A stretch of DNA of 64,000 bases from CAYPXJ01 sp964414595 (GTDB lineage Bacteria; Pseudomonadota; Alphaproteobacteria; Rickettsiales; CAIJLX01), in assembly GCA_964414595.1 (NCBI GenBank), contig CAYPXJ010000004.1, positions 8,405 through 72,404 on the forward strand. Direction: 5' to 3'. Positions 17,908 through 27,832 of this stretch are shown in pieces. The position numbers and the translations under genes are program-made. The notes beneath the pieces were generated by a model that was not told the DNA's origin, ran no database searches, and saw nothing but the letters and a program-made list of their open reading frames with translations. Position 1 is the first letter of the stretch. Every line of letters begins with the position of its first letter.

Positions 17908-17920
17908 AAACGTAACAGGG

Positions 17921-19996
17921 CTACCAGCTAAATGTGAGACGCGCGTAATAGCTGCGGCCCGGCTCCAGCGAGCTGGCAAACACACGCTCATAAGCTTTAT
18001 CGAACACGTTATCGATACCCACATTTATACGCAGCGCTTCAAAACCCGGCTCCGTCGGCTGGTATTGCCAATAAATATCCTGCACTGCGTAACCCGGGCG
18101 CTCCGCAGTGACGCTATTTACTTTATCATGACGTGTCGTCAGCGTGCTGCGCCATCCCGCCAAGCTATTATACTCCGGCAATTTTGCGCCCAGATGCAGG
18201 CGGAACGTCGGGGGCGTAATGTTGGTCAAGTAATTGCCATTTTGTTCGTTTTTACCGTTAGTGAAGGAAAAACTGGCATCCGCAATCCAGCGGTCATTTT
18301 CATAATTGCCCTCCACCTCAATGCCCCACAGATTAGCATTTGGCACGTTGATATATTGCGTTGTACCACCGTTACAGCTTGCGGGTGGATTAGCGCCAAA
18401 ACATGCCCCCGTGAGATTCGGTGTCGTAATAAGGCTATCGATAAAATCAGTCGCATCGGTTTGGAACCGGCTTACTTTAATTTGCGAACGATCGCCCGCT
18501 TTTATCACATCATTAAATTTCACGCCGGTACCAAACTCGAAAGATTCGCTTTTCTCCGGCCTCAGATTGGCGTTCGCTACAAAATTATTGGCAAACGGCC
18601 CAATAAAAAAGTGCGAACCCGACGCATAAAGCTCCGTCAGGTTCGGCGCGCGGAACGCCTCCGCATAATTACCGAAGAACATCAGCCAATCGAATGGTTG
18701 ATAAGTCACACCGATTTTGGGTGAGAAACGCTGTTCATCTTGATCCTGTCCTGTTTCGTCCTGCGACGCGTATTTATCAAAGCGTCCGCCCGGAATAATA
18801 AGCAATTTCTGACCTTCTAAACCAAAGGGATCGCGTAGCTCAATTTCATCTTGAAGATACATACCGTAATAATCGGCATCAGCATTTGGTACACCACCGC
18901 GGTCGCCTGTGCGGGAGTTGCTGCCTTTTTGCTCATCTGTGTAATATTCCAAACCGTAGGAAAGCGTTTGCCCAATATTATCCGTGGAAGCCAAGCGGCT
19001 TTGGTTATCAATATTAAACCCTAACGTATCCAACTCGCGCGTCAGCACATCGCCGATGCGATTTGTGCCTACGTTTTCGCGCAACTCTTCTGCAACTTTT
19101 GTTCGCACTGCGTAAGTTTGCACCTTGAGTTTCAGGAGTGGATTTTCGGGGTTGTCATATTCGTAGGCAAACTTACCGGTTTGTGAAAGCACGTCCTTAT
19201 CCACAAGTCCGTTCGACCCAGGGATGGTTGCAAGTTGCGGGTTGTTGGGCTCACTCGCATCGTCTTTCAGACCCTGATACGAGGCGCGCAGCGTGTGTAC
19301 ATCGTTAAAACTTTTGCTAAGTTTGAAAAGGCCGCTGCGCATTTTATCATCTGCATCAAGCGTGCTGCCATCACCTAGTTCAATCGTGCCGCTACCGCGC
19401 AACACCACATTTCCTAAAATGTCCCAATCACCGCTGCGGCCAAATCCCGTTGTGGATACGTAACGCTCATTATCCACGGATTGACCACCCACCGATACGC
19501 GCGCGCCTCGTGTTTCGCCAGGCAGCAATAAATCAGCCGCATCGACTGTATTGAAACTAATCACACCACCGAGACCACCACTCCCATACAACGAGGAAGA
19601 TGGACTACGTACTACTTCAACGCTTTTAAGCAAATCCGGATCGATGAAAAACTGACCATCATGCGCGGATTGGAAATTCTGTCGCGTGCCATCAAAAAGA
19701 ATCAAAATTGAATCCGCATCGAAACCTCGAATCACCGGCACCTGTCCATTTCGACGAGCGCTGCCTTGAAATTCTACACCTGGAACATTTTTCAATACAT
19801 CTTTTGCATTACTGGCACCGGCATTTTCCGCTGAATCGACATTCACGACACTTGCCATACCCGGCACTTCAAATGTCGGACGTGCGGTGCGTGTCGCAGA
19901 TACCGTTACTGTGTCTAATTTTGTTTGCGCGTGTGCCGTGCTTAAAATGGCGGCAGAAAAAAAGCTGCATGCTAGCAGCCGTAGTTTATATTTCAT
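17921..19996 (-). CDS. TonB-dependent heme/hemoglobin receptor
   Basis: A 691-aa outer-membrane receptor. The signal peptide is MKYKLRLLACSFFSAAIL, ending STAHAQ. The TonB box region is LDTVTVSATRT. The plug domain has KNVPGVEFQ, RGFDADSILILFDG and SSSLYGSGGLGGVISF, and the barrel ends in LTFSW with a terminal aromatic. The heme-receptor hallmark FRAPNLTELYASG is present at about residue 457, which matches the FRAP/NPNL motif of the hemoglobin/transferrin/lactoferrin receptor family. The Fur box at 20015-20033 explains iron control. HemP (8873-9040) is probably its functional partner, while the periplasmic and ABC parts of heme uptake are not in the window. Confidence 0.92.
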   Translation of the reverse strand: MKYKLRLLACSFFSAAILSTAHAQTKLDTVTVSATRTARPTFEVPGMASVVNVDSAENAGASNAKDVLKNVPGVEFQGSARRNGQVPVIRGFDADSILILFDGTRQNFQSAHDGQFFIDPDLLKSVEVVRSPSSSLYGSGGLGGVISFNTVDAADLLLPGETRGARVSVGGQSVDNERYVSTTGFGRSGDWDILGNVVLRGSGTIELGDGSTLDADDKMRSGLFKLSKSFNDVHTLRASYQGLKDDASEPNNPQLATIPGSNGLVDKDVLSQTGKFAYEYDNPENPLLKLKVQTYAVRTKVAEELRENVGTNRIGDVLTRELDTLGFNIDNQSRLASTDNIGQTLSYGLEYYTDEQKGSNSRTGDRGGVPNADADYYGMYLQDEIELRDPFGLEGQKLLIIPGGRFDKYASQDETGQDQDEQRFSPKIGVTYQPFDWLMFFGNYAEAFRAPNLTELYASGSHFFIGPFANNFVANANLRPEKSESFEFGTGVKFNDVIKAGDRSQIKVSRFQTDATDFIDSLITTPNLTGACFGANPPASCNGGTTQYINVPNANLWGIEVEGNYENDRWIADASFSFTNGKNEQNGNYLTNITPPTFRLHLGAKLPEYNSLAGWRSTLTTRHDKVNSVTAERPGYAVQDIYWQYQPTEPGFEALRINVGIDNVFDKAYERVFASSLEPGRSYYARLTFSW

Positions 19997-20014
19997 ATGA
20001 GATCACCCTGAGAA

Positions 20015-20033
20015 GTTGAGAATCATTATCAAC
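20015..20033 (-). promoter_or_regulatory. Fur box of the heme receptor gene
   Basis: A 19-bp inverted repeat GTTGAGAAT-C-ATTATCAAC in which 8 of 9 arm positions pair. It lies about 19 bp upstream of the receptor start codon and closely matches the Fur consensus. Confidence 0.75.
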
Positions 20034-20068
20034 AACCCAGGGCGTCTGTCAACTGATGATAAATGCCA

Positions 20069-20767
20069 TTATTCCGGCACGTCGATGATCAGCACTTCGC
20101 TTTCGTCGATGGCGCTTAGTTTCACCTGCTTTTCGCCGGTGTAAATGGCTCCGTCTCCGCGTATGAGCTTTTCGCCATTCACCTCCACCGCGCCTTCTGA
20201 AACGAGCAAATAGCCCGCGCCTTTGAGCGCATGTTTCACATGCGCATCTTTTTTCAAGCGCCCACCGTGAATCGTTGCATCTTGATGAATAAAAAGCGCG
20301 CCTTGTGCGGCGTCTTTTTTCTCGCCGGAAACTAATAACGAAAGCGAGTCGCCCACTTCTTTTGGAAACTGACGTTGTTCCCAACGAGGTTTCACATTTT
20401 TGGTGTGTGGCATGATCCAGATTTGATAAAGATTCGTCGCTTCATCTTCTTCATTATGTTCCGCATGTACAATGCCCGTGCCAGCCGACATCACCTGCAC
20501 ATCGCCTGCGCTGGTCTTTCCCTCATTACCAAGATTATCACGATGCGTAATGGCGCCTTTGCGCACATACGTGATGATTTCCATATCGCGGTGCGGATGA
20601 AATTCAAAACCGCTATGCGGCGCAACAATATCATCGTTAATCACGCGCAATTCACCCACGCCTTTGCGTTTTGGATCATGATACATCGCAAAGCTGAAAT
20701 GGTAATGGGCATTAAGCCATCCATTATTGTAGGTTCCCAAATCGTTGTAGCGACGAATTTCAATCAT
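20069..20767 (-). CDS. Pirin family protein
   Basis: A 232-aa bicupin of the pirin/YhaK family. The N-terminal cupin carries the metal-binding residues in FEFHPHRDMEIITYV (two His) and in GIVHAEHNEE (His and Glu). The second cupin is degenerate, as in other pirins. Members are iron-containing and some have quercetin-dioxygenase activity or act as redox regulators; the role here cannot be deduced. The start at 20767 follows GAGAGAAA on the reverse strand. The gene is downstream-isolated and ends 72 bp from the heme receptor start, on the same strand. Confidence 0.9.
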   Translation of the reverse strand: MIEIRRYNDLGTYNNGWLNAHYHFSFAMYHDPKRKGVGELRVINDDIVAPHSGFEFHPHRDMEIITYVRKGAITHRDNLGNEGKTSAGDVQVMSAGTGIVHAEHNEEDEATNLYQIWIMPHTKNVKPRWEQRQFPKEVGDSLSLLVSGEKKDAAQGALFIHQDATIHGGRLKKDAHVKHALKGAGYLLVSEGAVEVNGEKLIRGDGAIYTGEKQVKLSAIDESEVLIIDVPE

Positions 20768-20907
20768 CGTTTCTCTCTTTCTTCTCTCCTTAGTAAGAAG
20801 TAGTGTTTCGTATTAATCATTTCAACCCCGGAACGATACTTGACGATCAATACTATAAGTAGTAGATTTCATTCGACATAACACAATATCTAGCCAGGGA
20901 GGTTGTT

Positions 20908-21018
20908 ATGTTTTATGTCGTGCTTAAAAAAGCAAAGAAACGCGAAAATCTATGGCGGCGGCCCGCGCGTGTAAAAGCAAATGCACGTTATCGCGCAGCG
21001 TTTCATTCCTGTATTTAG
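20908..21018 (+). CDS. Possible very small basic protein, 36 aa
   Basis: An open frame with start ATG at 20908 is preceded by a strong Shine-Dalgarno AGGGAGG at 6-nt spacing. A possible promoter lies upstream (TTGACG near 20840, TAGATT 17 bp later). The product is very basic (KKAKKRENLWRRP, then RVKANARYR), with an amphipathic or nucleic-acid-binding look. It fills most of the otherwise empty 307-bp space between the pirin gene and the sulfotransferase. No family is recognised. The evidence is the ribosome site plus the position, and it may be non-coding. Confidence 0.4.
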   Translation: MFYVVLKKAKKRENLWRRPARVKANARYRAAFHSCI

Positions 21019-21074
21019 ACGTAAACTTTTTTAAGGGTTTTCATGTTCCCCTTGCGCCGCTATGATTCGCGGCG

Positions 21075-22172
21075 ATGAAACAAACTCTTCTTTTTGTACT
21101 TGGTATGCACCGCAGTGGAACTTCCGCTGTTACCCATGCGATTCATCAAATGGGCGCAACGCTTGGCGGCGCGATGGTGCCCAGCGGCTTTGATAACCCG
21201 AAGGGCTTTTGGGAAAATGCGCAGTTTGTTGCCTACAATAACCAGATTTTTAACGCCTTTGATTTACACTGGGATGCTACAGTTCCTCTGCCAGAAAATT
21301 GGCTTTCGGATAAAAAAATCCAAGACTTAAAGGCGGAAGCTAGCTCGTGGCTAAAGCGATCTTTTGATGATACGGCCCTGGGCGTGCTTAAAGATCCCAG
21401 AGCGTGCCGAACCTTTTCTTTCTGGCTTGAAGCGGCACGTGATGCAGGTTTCGAAGTGTGCGCTTTGCACATTCTTCGTCCCGCCGCTCAGATTGCTCAA
21501 TCTTTCCATGTGCGCGATCATTCCGCGCTCGAAAAAGGGCTCTTTCTTTTTGCCTTTCACGAATTAGAGGCGGAAAAAGCAACACGCAACATTCCACGTC
21601 AGGTTTTGCATTTTGAAGATCTTTTTTCTGCACCGGAATCGTGTGTCGAAAAACTTTATGCGCTGCCGATCCCTTGGCCGCATAGCAAAGAAGAAGCTGT
21701 AAAAAAATTCACCTCGGTGATTGAGCCAGGCTTGCGGCACCAATCTTCTGCTTCGCTGCCTACACATGTTGATAAAGAACTTCGTGCACTTATCGAGCAA
21801 ATTGAAGCACTGCTTGAAAAATGGCGTATAAGTAAAAATGCTCAAATAGACAAAGAAAATGCCGGAAAACTTTATGCGCAAACATGTGATATGGTAAATT
21901 CTGCGCGTACAAAATTTGATTTTTGGCATGCCGAATCGATGCGTTATCACGCCGCGTTATTGGAAACACATGCGCGCAATCTCACAATTCAAGAAATGAG
22001 CGACACGGTTAAAAGTCAGGAATCGCAGATTGTTAACCACCGCATGCACGCGCAGCATTTAGAAGGTTCAAAAAACCAACTTGAACAAGAATTACAGCAG
22101 GTTTACAACTCGCTCAGTTGGAAGGTGACGGAACCGTTACGCTTTATTCGTAAAAAGTTTTTCAAAAAATAG
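21075..22172 (+). CDS. Sulfotransferase-like protein with C-terminal coiled coil, 365 aa
   Basis: The N-terminal domain (about residues 1-200) is a PAPS-dependent sulfotransferase-like P-loop fold: FVLGMHRSGTSAVTHAI contains the phosphosulfate loop (HRSGTSA), LKDPRACRTFSFW the second phosphate site, and LHILRPAAQIAQSF a strand-helix of the fold. Residues about 280-345 are a heptad-rich coiled coil, ending in a basic tail (RFIRKKFFKK), as in multi-domain enzymes that act on polysaccharides. There is no Shine-Dalgarno site; a short GC hairpin (CGCCGC/GCGGCG, 21055-21074) abuts the ATG and holds TATGAT in its loop. It is 9 bp upstream of mscL. Confidence 0.8.
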   Translation: MKQTLLFVLGMHRSGTSAVTHAIHQMGATLGGAMVPSGFDNPKGFWENAQFVAYNNQIFNAFDLHWDATVPLPENWLSDKKIQDLKAEASSWLKRSFDDTALGVLKDPRACRTFSFWLEAARDAGFEVCALHILRPAAQIAQSFHVRDHSALEKGLFLFAFHELEAEKATRNIPRQVLHFEDLFSAPESCVEKLYALPIPWPHSKEEAVKKFTSVIEPGLRHQSSASLPTHVDKELRALIEQIEALLEKWRISKNAQIDKENAGKLYAQTCDMVNSARTKFDFWHAESMRYHAALLETHARNLTIQEMSDTVKSQESQIVNHRMHAQHLEGSKNQLEQELQQVYNSLSWKVTEPLRFIRKKFFKK

Positions 22173-22181
22173 GAAGGAACT

Positions 22182-22595
22182 ATGGGCTTCATTCACGAAT
22201 TTAAATCATTCATCTCGCGGGGCAATGTGATTGATCTCGCGGTTGGTATCATTATCGGCGCGGCATTTACCGGCATCGTCAATTCTTTGGTCTCCGATAT
22301 TATTATGCCGATTATTGGTTATTTTTCTTCCGGCATTGATTTCTCGGATCGCTTCATCAGCATTTCCGGCGGAGAATATTTAACACTGAAAGACGCAAAA
22401 GCAGCGGGTGCCGCCACCGTGAATTACGGCGTATTCATTAATACGGTCATTAATTTCCTCATCGTCGCTTTTGCGGTGTTTCTTTTGGTGAAGCAGGTAA
22501 ATCGCTTCAAGCGCAAAGAAGAAGCGAAAGCGCCCACACCTCGTCAGGAAATATTGCTGGAAGAAATCCGCGACGCGCTGAAGAAGAAGAAATAA
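22182..22595 (+). CDS. mscL: Large-conductance mechanosensitive channel MscL
   Basis: A 137-aa inner-membrane channel that opens under high membrane tension to release solutes on hypo-osmotic shock; it forms a homopentamer. The N-terminal FKSFISRGNVIDLAVGIIIG is the gate helix TM1 with the conserved RGNVxDLAVG. TM2 is at about residues 75-100 (FINTVINFLIVAFAVFLLV), followed by the cytoplasmic helix (EILLEEIRDALKKK). Length and order are normal. GGAAGGAA gives the start. Convergent with the ferredoxin gene. Confidence 0.97.
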   Translation: MGFIHEFKSFISRGNVIDLAVGIIIGAAFTGIVNSLVSDIIMPIIGYFSSGIDFSDRFISISGGEYLTLKDAKAAGAATVNYGVFINTVINFLIVAFAVFLLVKQVNRFKRKEEAKAPTPRQEILLEEIRDALKKKK

Positions 22596-22638
22596 TCGGC
22601 AGATGTTTTAGCGTTCCACGCGAGCGACAATATAAAAA

Positions 22639-22962
22639 CTACTCGCCATCGGGGGCGAGCGTTACATGCAAGCCGTCCAGTTCTTCATTCAATAAAATCT
22701 GGCAGGAAAGGCGCGAATTATCCTGCACATCAAACGCTTCATCCAGCATTTGAATTTCTTCATCCGTAGCGGGAACAAGCTTTTCCGCCCACTCTTTATC
22801 GACATAGACATGGCACGTTGCGCACGCGCAGGCACCGCCACATTCGGCCTTAATCGGCAAACCGTTATCGCGGATAATTTCCATCACACGCCAGCCTTCC
22901 GGCCCTTCCAATGTATGGTCTTTTCCTTCGCGATCCGTAACGGTGATTTTATAAATATCCAC
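22639..22962 (-). CDS. 2Fe-2S ferredoxin, 107 aa
   Basis: An adrenodoxin-type ferredoxin carrying one [2Fe-2S] cluster. The ligands are in AECGGACACATCHVYV (C-x5-C-x2-C) and SRLSCQILL. Length and the C-terminal DGLHVTLAP are normal for the bacterial FdxB/adrenodoxin group. The start is taken as GTG at 22962 (MDIYKITVTD after initiation), 7 nt after the stop of the reductase gene, because the longer frame only reads into that gene. Cotranscription with the ferredoxin-NADP reductase strongly suggests that they are redox partners, feeding P450, Fe-S assembly or similar acceptors. Confidence 0.93.
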   Translation of the reverse strand: MDIYKITVTDREGKDHTLEGPEGWRVMEIIRDNGLPIKAECGGACACATCHVYVDKEWAEKLVPATDEEIQMLDEAFDVQDNSRLSCQILLNEELDGLHVTLAPDGE

Positions 22963-22969
22963 TACATTC

Positions 22970-24025
<1,056 letters not shown>

Positions 24026-24193
24026 TTAATCCGGCGCTGCTATCTAGCGAACTCGCCCTTAATTGCAAAGCTTTTTCCCATTTCGTTATTAACAATAAAA
24101 AACTGTTAATATAAAAATTATCTATAACAAAAATGTAAAATAGATATTTTCATTAGATTTGCAATCTTTTTATCAATATCCTATTTCGTGCTC

Positions 24194-25486
24194 ATGAAAC
24201 TCCTGCGCCCCAACGGCACACCCGCTAACCTCGTCACCAAAACCCAGTTCATGCACGAATGGGTGCATGCGCGCGTGGCCGAGGGCTGGGATATTGCCGA
24301 TGGCGGGCGGGGCAAGCCGAGCTTTCCGGCGGATAAAGATGCGCTTAAAGCGATGCAGGCGGCATTGGCAAAATTGGGGCGCGGCGCGGGTAAAGTTTCG
24401 CCTTACGGCACCTCACCACTCGGTGAGCCTGATTATCGTTTGCAGGCGGCGCAGGGTCTTACCCAGGAATATGGCCATGGCCTCGATTTCAAGCGTGAAG
24501 AAATCGCCTTCACACCCGGTGGGCAATTTGGTTTGGCAGCGGCTTTTTATGCAGTGGAGCAGGAACATCCCGGCGGCGTGATTATCGCGCCGCTTCCGTG
24601 GTATTTGAATCATCGCGAACTGGCCGGCATGTTTTCGGGCACAAAACTTTCGGCGCAACCTTCGCACAGGCCGGAAAAATTCTGGCCGGTCGATGTGTTG
24701 AAAGAGCCTGATCACCGCCTTACCGCCTCAGCGCTCGAAAAATCCATCCTTGCTGCAAAAAAATCCGGCAAAAAAATTCAGGCATTTTTATTTTGTAACC
24801 CGATGAATCCTCTCGGCGTTGTCACACGTTACGAGGAGTGGCGCGATATCGCGCGTGTCTTAAAAAAACATTCCGCCCCCATCATTCTCGATGAAGCGTT
24901 TGCCGAAATTATTTTCGACCATGATGCAACATGGTCGCTGTTGCAAGCCGCGCCGGAATTGAAAGACCGCACGTTTCTTTTTCGCTCTGGCACCAAGGCG
25001 TTGGGCTTACCGGGCGAGCGATTGGCGGTGATGACGATCCCGAAAAAATACCGTGCGCATGTGGTAGCGCTTTCTAGCCGCATGCTCGGCAATGCGGCGC
25101 TTTCACTGCAAGCGGGCATGGCCGCCGCGCTCACGACCATGACAGCGGCAAAAAAGAAGAAGATCACGCAGCATTATCGCAAGCACCGTGATTTCATGGT
25201 GCATGAAATGAAAAAGCTCGGCATCCTCGTGCATGAGCCTGAGGGCGGTTTTTATCTACTGATTGATCTTAAAAAACTACTCACGACTAAATTAAAAACC
25301 GATCTCGATCTGTGTCTTGCGCTTCTCAATGGCTATCGCTTGCCGAAAAAAACCGGCCTGTGTTTAATGCCCGGCAGCGCCTTCGGCCTTTCGCCCAAAG
25401 CTGGCATCTGCCGCGTTTCCTATAGCTCGCATTGGGATGAGGTGCAGAAGATTGCGGGGCGGATTTCCGCCGTTTTTAATGCCTGA
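24194..25486 (+). CDS. PLP-dependent aminotransferase, class I/II
   Basis: A 430-residue fold-type I aminotransferase. Visible elements are SPYGTSPLGEPDYR (substrate loop), FTPGGQFGLAAAF (PLP phosphate region), FCNPMNPLGVV with the Asn that contacts PLP, ILDEAFAEI with the Asp that holds the pyridine nitrogen, and FRSGTKALGLPGERL with the Schiff-base Lys. The Arg near the end (ICRVSYSS) binds the substrate carboxylate. The amino acid is not predictable. The GTG at 24188 is an alternative start 2 codons upstream. The upstream 177 bp is very AT-rich. Its stop overlaps the start of the next promoter region. Confidence 0.88.
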   Translation: MKLLRPNGTPANLVTKTQFMHEWVHARVAEGWDIADGGRGKPSFPADKDALKAMQAALAKLGRGAGKVSPYGTSPLGEPDYRLQAAQGLTQEYGHGLDFKREEIAFTPGGQFGLAAAFYAVEQEHPGGVIIAPLPWYLNHRELAGMFSGTKLSAQPSHRPEKFWPVDVLKEPDHRLTASALEKSILAAKKSGKKIQAFLFCNPMNPLGVVTRYEEWRDIARVLKKHSAPIILDEAFAEIIFDHDATWSLLQAAPELKDRTFLFRSGTKALGLPGERLAVMTIPKKYRAHVVALSSRMLGNAALSLQAGMAAALTTMTAAKKKKITQHYRKHRDFMVHEMKKLGILVHEPEGGFYLLIDLKKLLTTKLKTDLDLCLALLNGYRLPKKTGLCLMPGSAFGLSPKAGICRVSYSSHWDEVQKIAGRISAVFNA

Positions 25487-25488
25487 AT

Positions 25489-25521
25489 TGTCATAATTCT
25501 TTCATATTTCGCTGGTAAAAT
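25489..25521 (+). promoter_or_regulatory. Pho-box-like promoter of the 306-aa gene
   Basis: TGTCAT (25489-25494), AATTC, TTTCAT (25500-25505), then 10 bp, then TAAAAT (25516-25521). The box begins 3 bp after the aminotransferase stop codon. Same geometry as the other Pho-like promoters in the window. Confidence 0.6.
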
Positions 25522-25527
25522 AGGGGG

Positions 25528-26448
25528 ATGGTAGAAAAACTTGGCAAGTACGAATATCGGCTGGAACCGCATGAAGTGCAAAAAATCCGCAAGGAATTTT
25601 TTCATCGTGCGGCGCGCGCGCCTGCGCCGGATGATGAGCAAGGCAATCGGGAGTATTCTCTGGCGCTGGGTTCTCATTTTCATGACGTGGTGCCCGAAGT
25701 AGCAAATCTGATTGCAAAGATGCACCGGGGCCGTTGGTTTAAACCTCCTTGCCTATGTATTCATGGCTTTCCTATTATCACCGGCCATCACGATTTACCC
25801 ACAGAAGGCCAGATTTCTGTAAAAACAGATGCATTCATATCAAGGGATGATCACGAACCACATTCGCTTTGGAATCGCAAATCCCCTTCTTACCAAAAGC
25901 GTGTGGTGCAGCCTGTTACTATTTTTCCCTTTCAAGCGCTCACCAAAGCGGGCGCAAATTTAATAGGTGCGGATTATGATGTCACTCCATCTCCCGCTGA
26001 GGGACGAGATAAAAATTATCAGTGGCTCAATTTATCGAATTCTTTTAGGGGGCACCCTCTGGATAATAATACTTACCGCGTTCAGGAAGAGCCGGTACAT
26101 CAGCATTTCAACATGTATTCCTTTGTTGTAGGCCTAGAATCGGGGGAAGCACACACAGAAATAACCAGAGATGATTCCAAATACAGCACATTTGCCGGTT
26201 TCAAACTTGCCAAAGGATCGTTGCTTATTATTGCGCCTTCGCAATATCATTATGTGACAGAATTCGATTACACCTCTGTCAAAACTTTTGAAACGGAGCG
26301 TGGCCCTGTAGATATTCCTAATCCTATGCGATCCACGTTTGTTGATTTTGTATGCGATGCAAAAGTACATAGATTTACTGCACAAGAAATAGCCACCGCG
26401 AAGGAAAAATATATTTTGCCGGAGCGCGATCAGCATCGCGGACGCTAA
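25528..26448 (+). CDS. Protein of unknown function, 306 aa
   Basis: No family is recognised with confidence. The protein is soluble and rich in His and aromatic residues. A run GLESGEAHTEITRDD followed about 25 residues later by GSLLIIAPSQYHYV is reminiscent of cupin or TauD-like metal sites (H-x-E and a distal H), but this is only a pattern resemblance. ATG is 6 nt downstream of a -10 hexamer, so the transcript should be leaderless; the GGGGG before it would lie at the transcription start. It stands alone between an aminotransferase and a nitroreductase. Confidence 0.65.
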   Translation: MVEKLGKYEYRLEPHEVQKIRKEFFHRAARAPAPDDEQGNREYSLALGSHFHDVVPEVANLIAKMHRGRWFKPPCLCIHGFPIITGHHDLPTEGQISVKTDAFISRDDHEPHSLWNRKSPSYQKRVVQPVTIFPFQALTKAGANLIGADYDVTPSPAEGRDKNYQWLNLSNSFRGHPLDNNTYRVQEEPVHQHFNMYSFVVGLESGEAHTEITRDDSKYSTFAGFKLAKGSLLIIAPSQYHYVTEFDYTSVKTFETERGPVDIPNPMRSTFVDFVCDAKVHRFTAQEIATAKEKYILPERDQHRGR

Positions 26449-26488
26449 AGCGCTTGTCTGTCTAATGCGAAGCCGATAGGGTTGCGTT

Positions 26489-27049
26489 ATGGACGCGCTC
26501 ACTTCTCTCCTCACCCGCAAATCGGTTAAGCCCATCGAACTCATCGAACCGGGGCCGACGTCGGAACAACTCGAAACGATTTTGAAAATCGCCACGCGCG
26601 TGCCGGATCATGGCAAACTCACGCCCTGGCGTATTCATATCTTTGATAAAAAAGCGCAAGCCAAACTCGGCAAAATTTTTCGCGAGCGATGGGAAGAATT
26701 GAATCTCGGCGTGGAAGGAAAAATTCTCGATTTTCAGGAAGATTTGCCACAGCGGGCGCCGTTGCTGCTTGCAGTTACCACGCAATTTGTGGAAGGAAAA
26801 ATCCCCGTGTTCGAACAGCTGATGTCGGCGGGGAATGTCTGTTTTAATATTCTGCATGCCGCGCATGCGCTCGGTCTCGGCGCGTGCTGGCTCACCGAGT
26901 GGCCTGCTTATGATACTGTTGTGGCGAAACATCTTGGCTGCGAGGGTGAAAATAAAATCGTTGGATTTCTCTATATCGGCACAGCCAAATCAAAGCCTGA
27001 AGACAGGCCTCGTCCGGTGCTTACCGATGTCGTTGCGATGGCAAATTGA
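26489..27049 (+). CDS. Nitroreductase family protein (YdjA-like)
   Basis: A 186-aa FMN-dependent nitroreductase-fold oxidoreductase using NAD(P)H. Visible features are LLTRKSVKPIEL near the start (RxS motif contacting FMN phosphate), ATRVPDHGKLTPWRI (the YdjA-type PDHGxLxPWR), and GLGACWLTEWP near the C-terminal FMN site. The size fits the small YdjA subgroup, which forms dimers with the active site at the interface. The physiological substrate is unknown. The start at 26489 is supported by GATAGGG upstream. Confidence 0.92.
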   Translation: MDALTSLLTRKSVKPIELIEPGPTSEQLETILKIATRVPDHGKLTPWRIHIFDKKAQAKLGKIFRERWEELNLGVEGKILDFQEDLPQRAPLLLAVTTQFVEGKIPVFEQLMSAGNVCFNILHAAHALGLGACWLTEWPAYDTVVAKHLGCEGENKIVGFLYIGTAKSKPEDRPRPVLTDVVAMAN

Positions 27050-27100
27050 CAATGGTTTGAAGCGCACCTAGTATCGTTGAAATTGATAGGAGTTTTTAGC

Positions 27101-27832
27101 GTGACTTTTCTTGCCCGCCGTCCCGTACTTGGTCTTCAGGGTTTGTTATTCCTGATTCTCGGGCTTGCCGCGCTGATTGCTGCGATTCACGCACCTTCCC
27201 GCATTGTTTTTATTATCCCCTGGGCGCTTTTTACCTTCGGCATCATTCAAAGCATCGTGGCCTTGGTAGAATCCAATGAAGCCGCGTTATGGTCGCGCGC
27301 CTTCGCGGGAGCGATACGCTGGGTTTTCGCGCTGCTTATTCTTATCTATTCCGGCGCATGGGTGTTTACCTACTCTAATCTTATAACCGGTTTCTTTCTT
27401 ATAAATGGCGTTTTTTATTTGCTGGCGGCACAACGTTTGCGTTACGCAACCAACCTGCCGGTGCGATTTCGGTTTTGGACCGTAGTACTGGGTTTACTCT
27501 CCCTTACGTTTGGCATTTTTAATTGGACCGATTGGCCTTCTGCGGGCCCTTCTTTTGCCGCTGTGCTCTTAATTACGGAAGCGATTGCAACGGGTTTTCT
27601 CACGCTAAAATTTGTTATGCACGAGGACGAGCCAGAAGTCTTGATTACTACCCCCGCATTTTCCGTGGCAGAAGCGGCACCTGTGGCATTGGATCGACCC
27701 GTTGCGCCTGTAGCAATTTCTAAAAAGCCGGCGCGGAAAAAGGCAAAGTCTAAAAAGATAAAAGCGAAGAAATCGATGAAGAGCAAAGCGGCGCGTAAGC
27801 CGTCTAAGCGTAAAAAATCCAAGAAAAAATAA
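27101..27832 (+). CDS. HdeD-like multi-pass membrane protein with a lysine-rich tail
   Basis: The first about 190 residues contain five or six hydrophobic helices (LGLQGLLFLILGLAALIAAI, then IIPWALFTFGIIQSIV, then WVFALLILIYSGAWVF), in the pattern of HdeD/DUF308 membrane proteins. Residues about 208-243 are an unusually basic tail of Lys, Ala, Arg and Ser (KKPARKKAKSKKIKAKK), resembling alphaproteobacterial histone H1-like tails. This is not a normal part of HdeD. The start is taken as GTG at 27101, behind ATAGGAG; a TTG at 27077 is less likely. It is 113 bp upstream of dnaN. Confidence 0.7.
   Translation: MTFLARRPVLGLQGLLFLILGLAALIAAIHAPSRIVFIIPWALFTFGIIQSIVALVESNEAALWSRAFAGAIRWVFALLILIYSGAWVFTYSNLITGFFLINGVFYLLAAQRLRYATNLPVRFRFWTVVLGLLSLTFGIFNWTDWPSAGPSFAAVLLITEAIATGFLTLKFVMHEDEPEVLITTPAFSVAEAAPVALDRPVAPVAISKKPARKKAKSKKIKAKKSMKSKAARKPSKRKKSKKK

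Noticed and set aside
24060..24187. CtrA box in the AT-rich space before the aminotransferase gene
   Set aside because: The two TTAA copies are separated by 13 nt, not 7.
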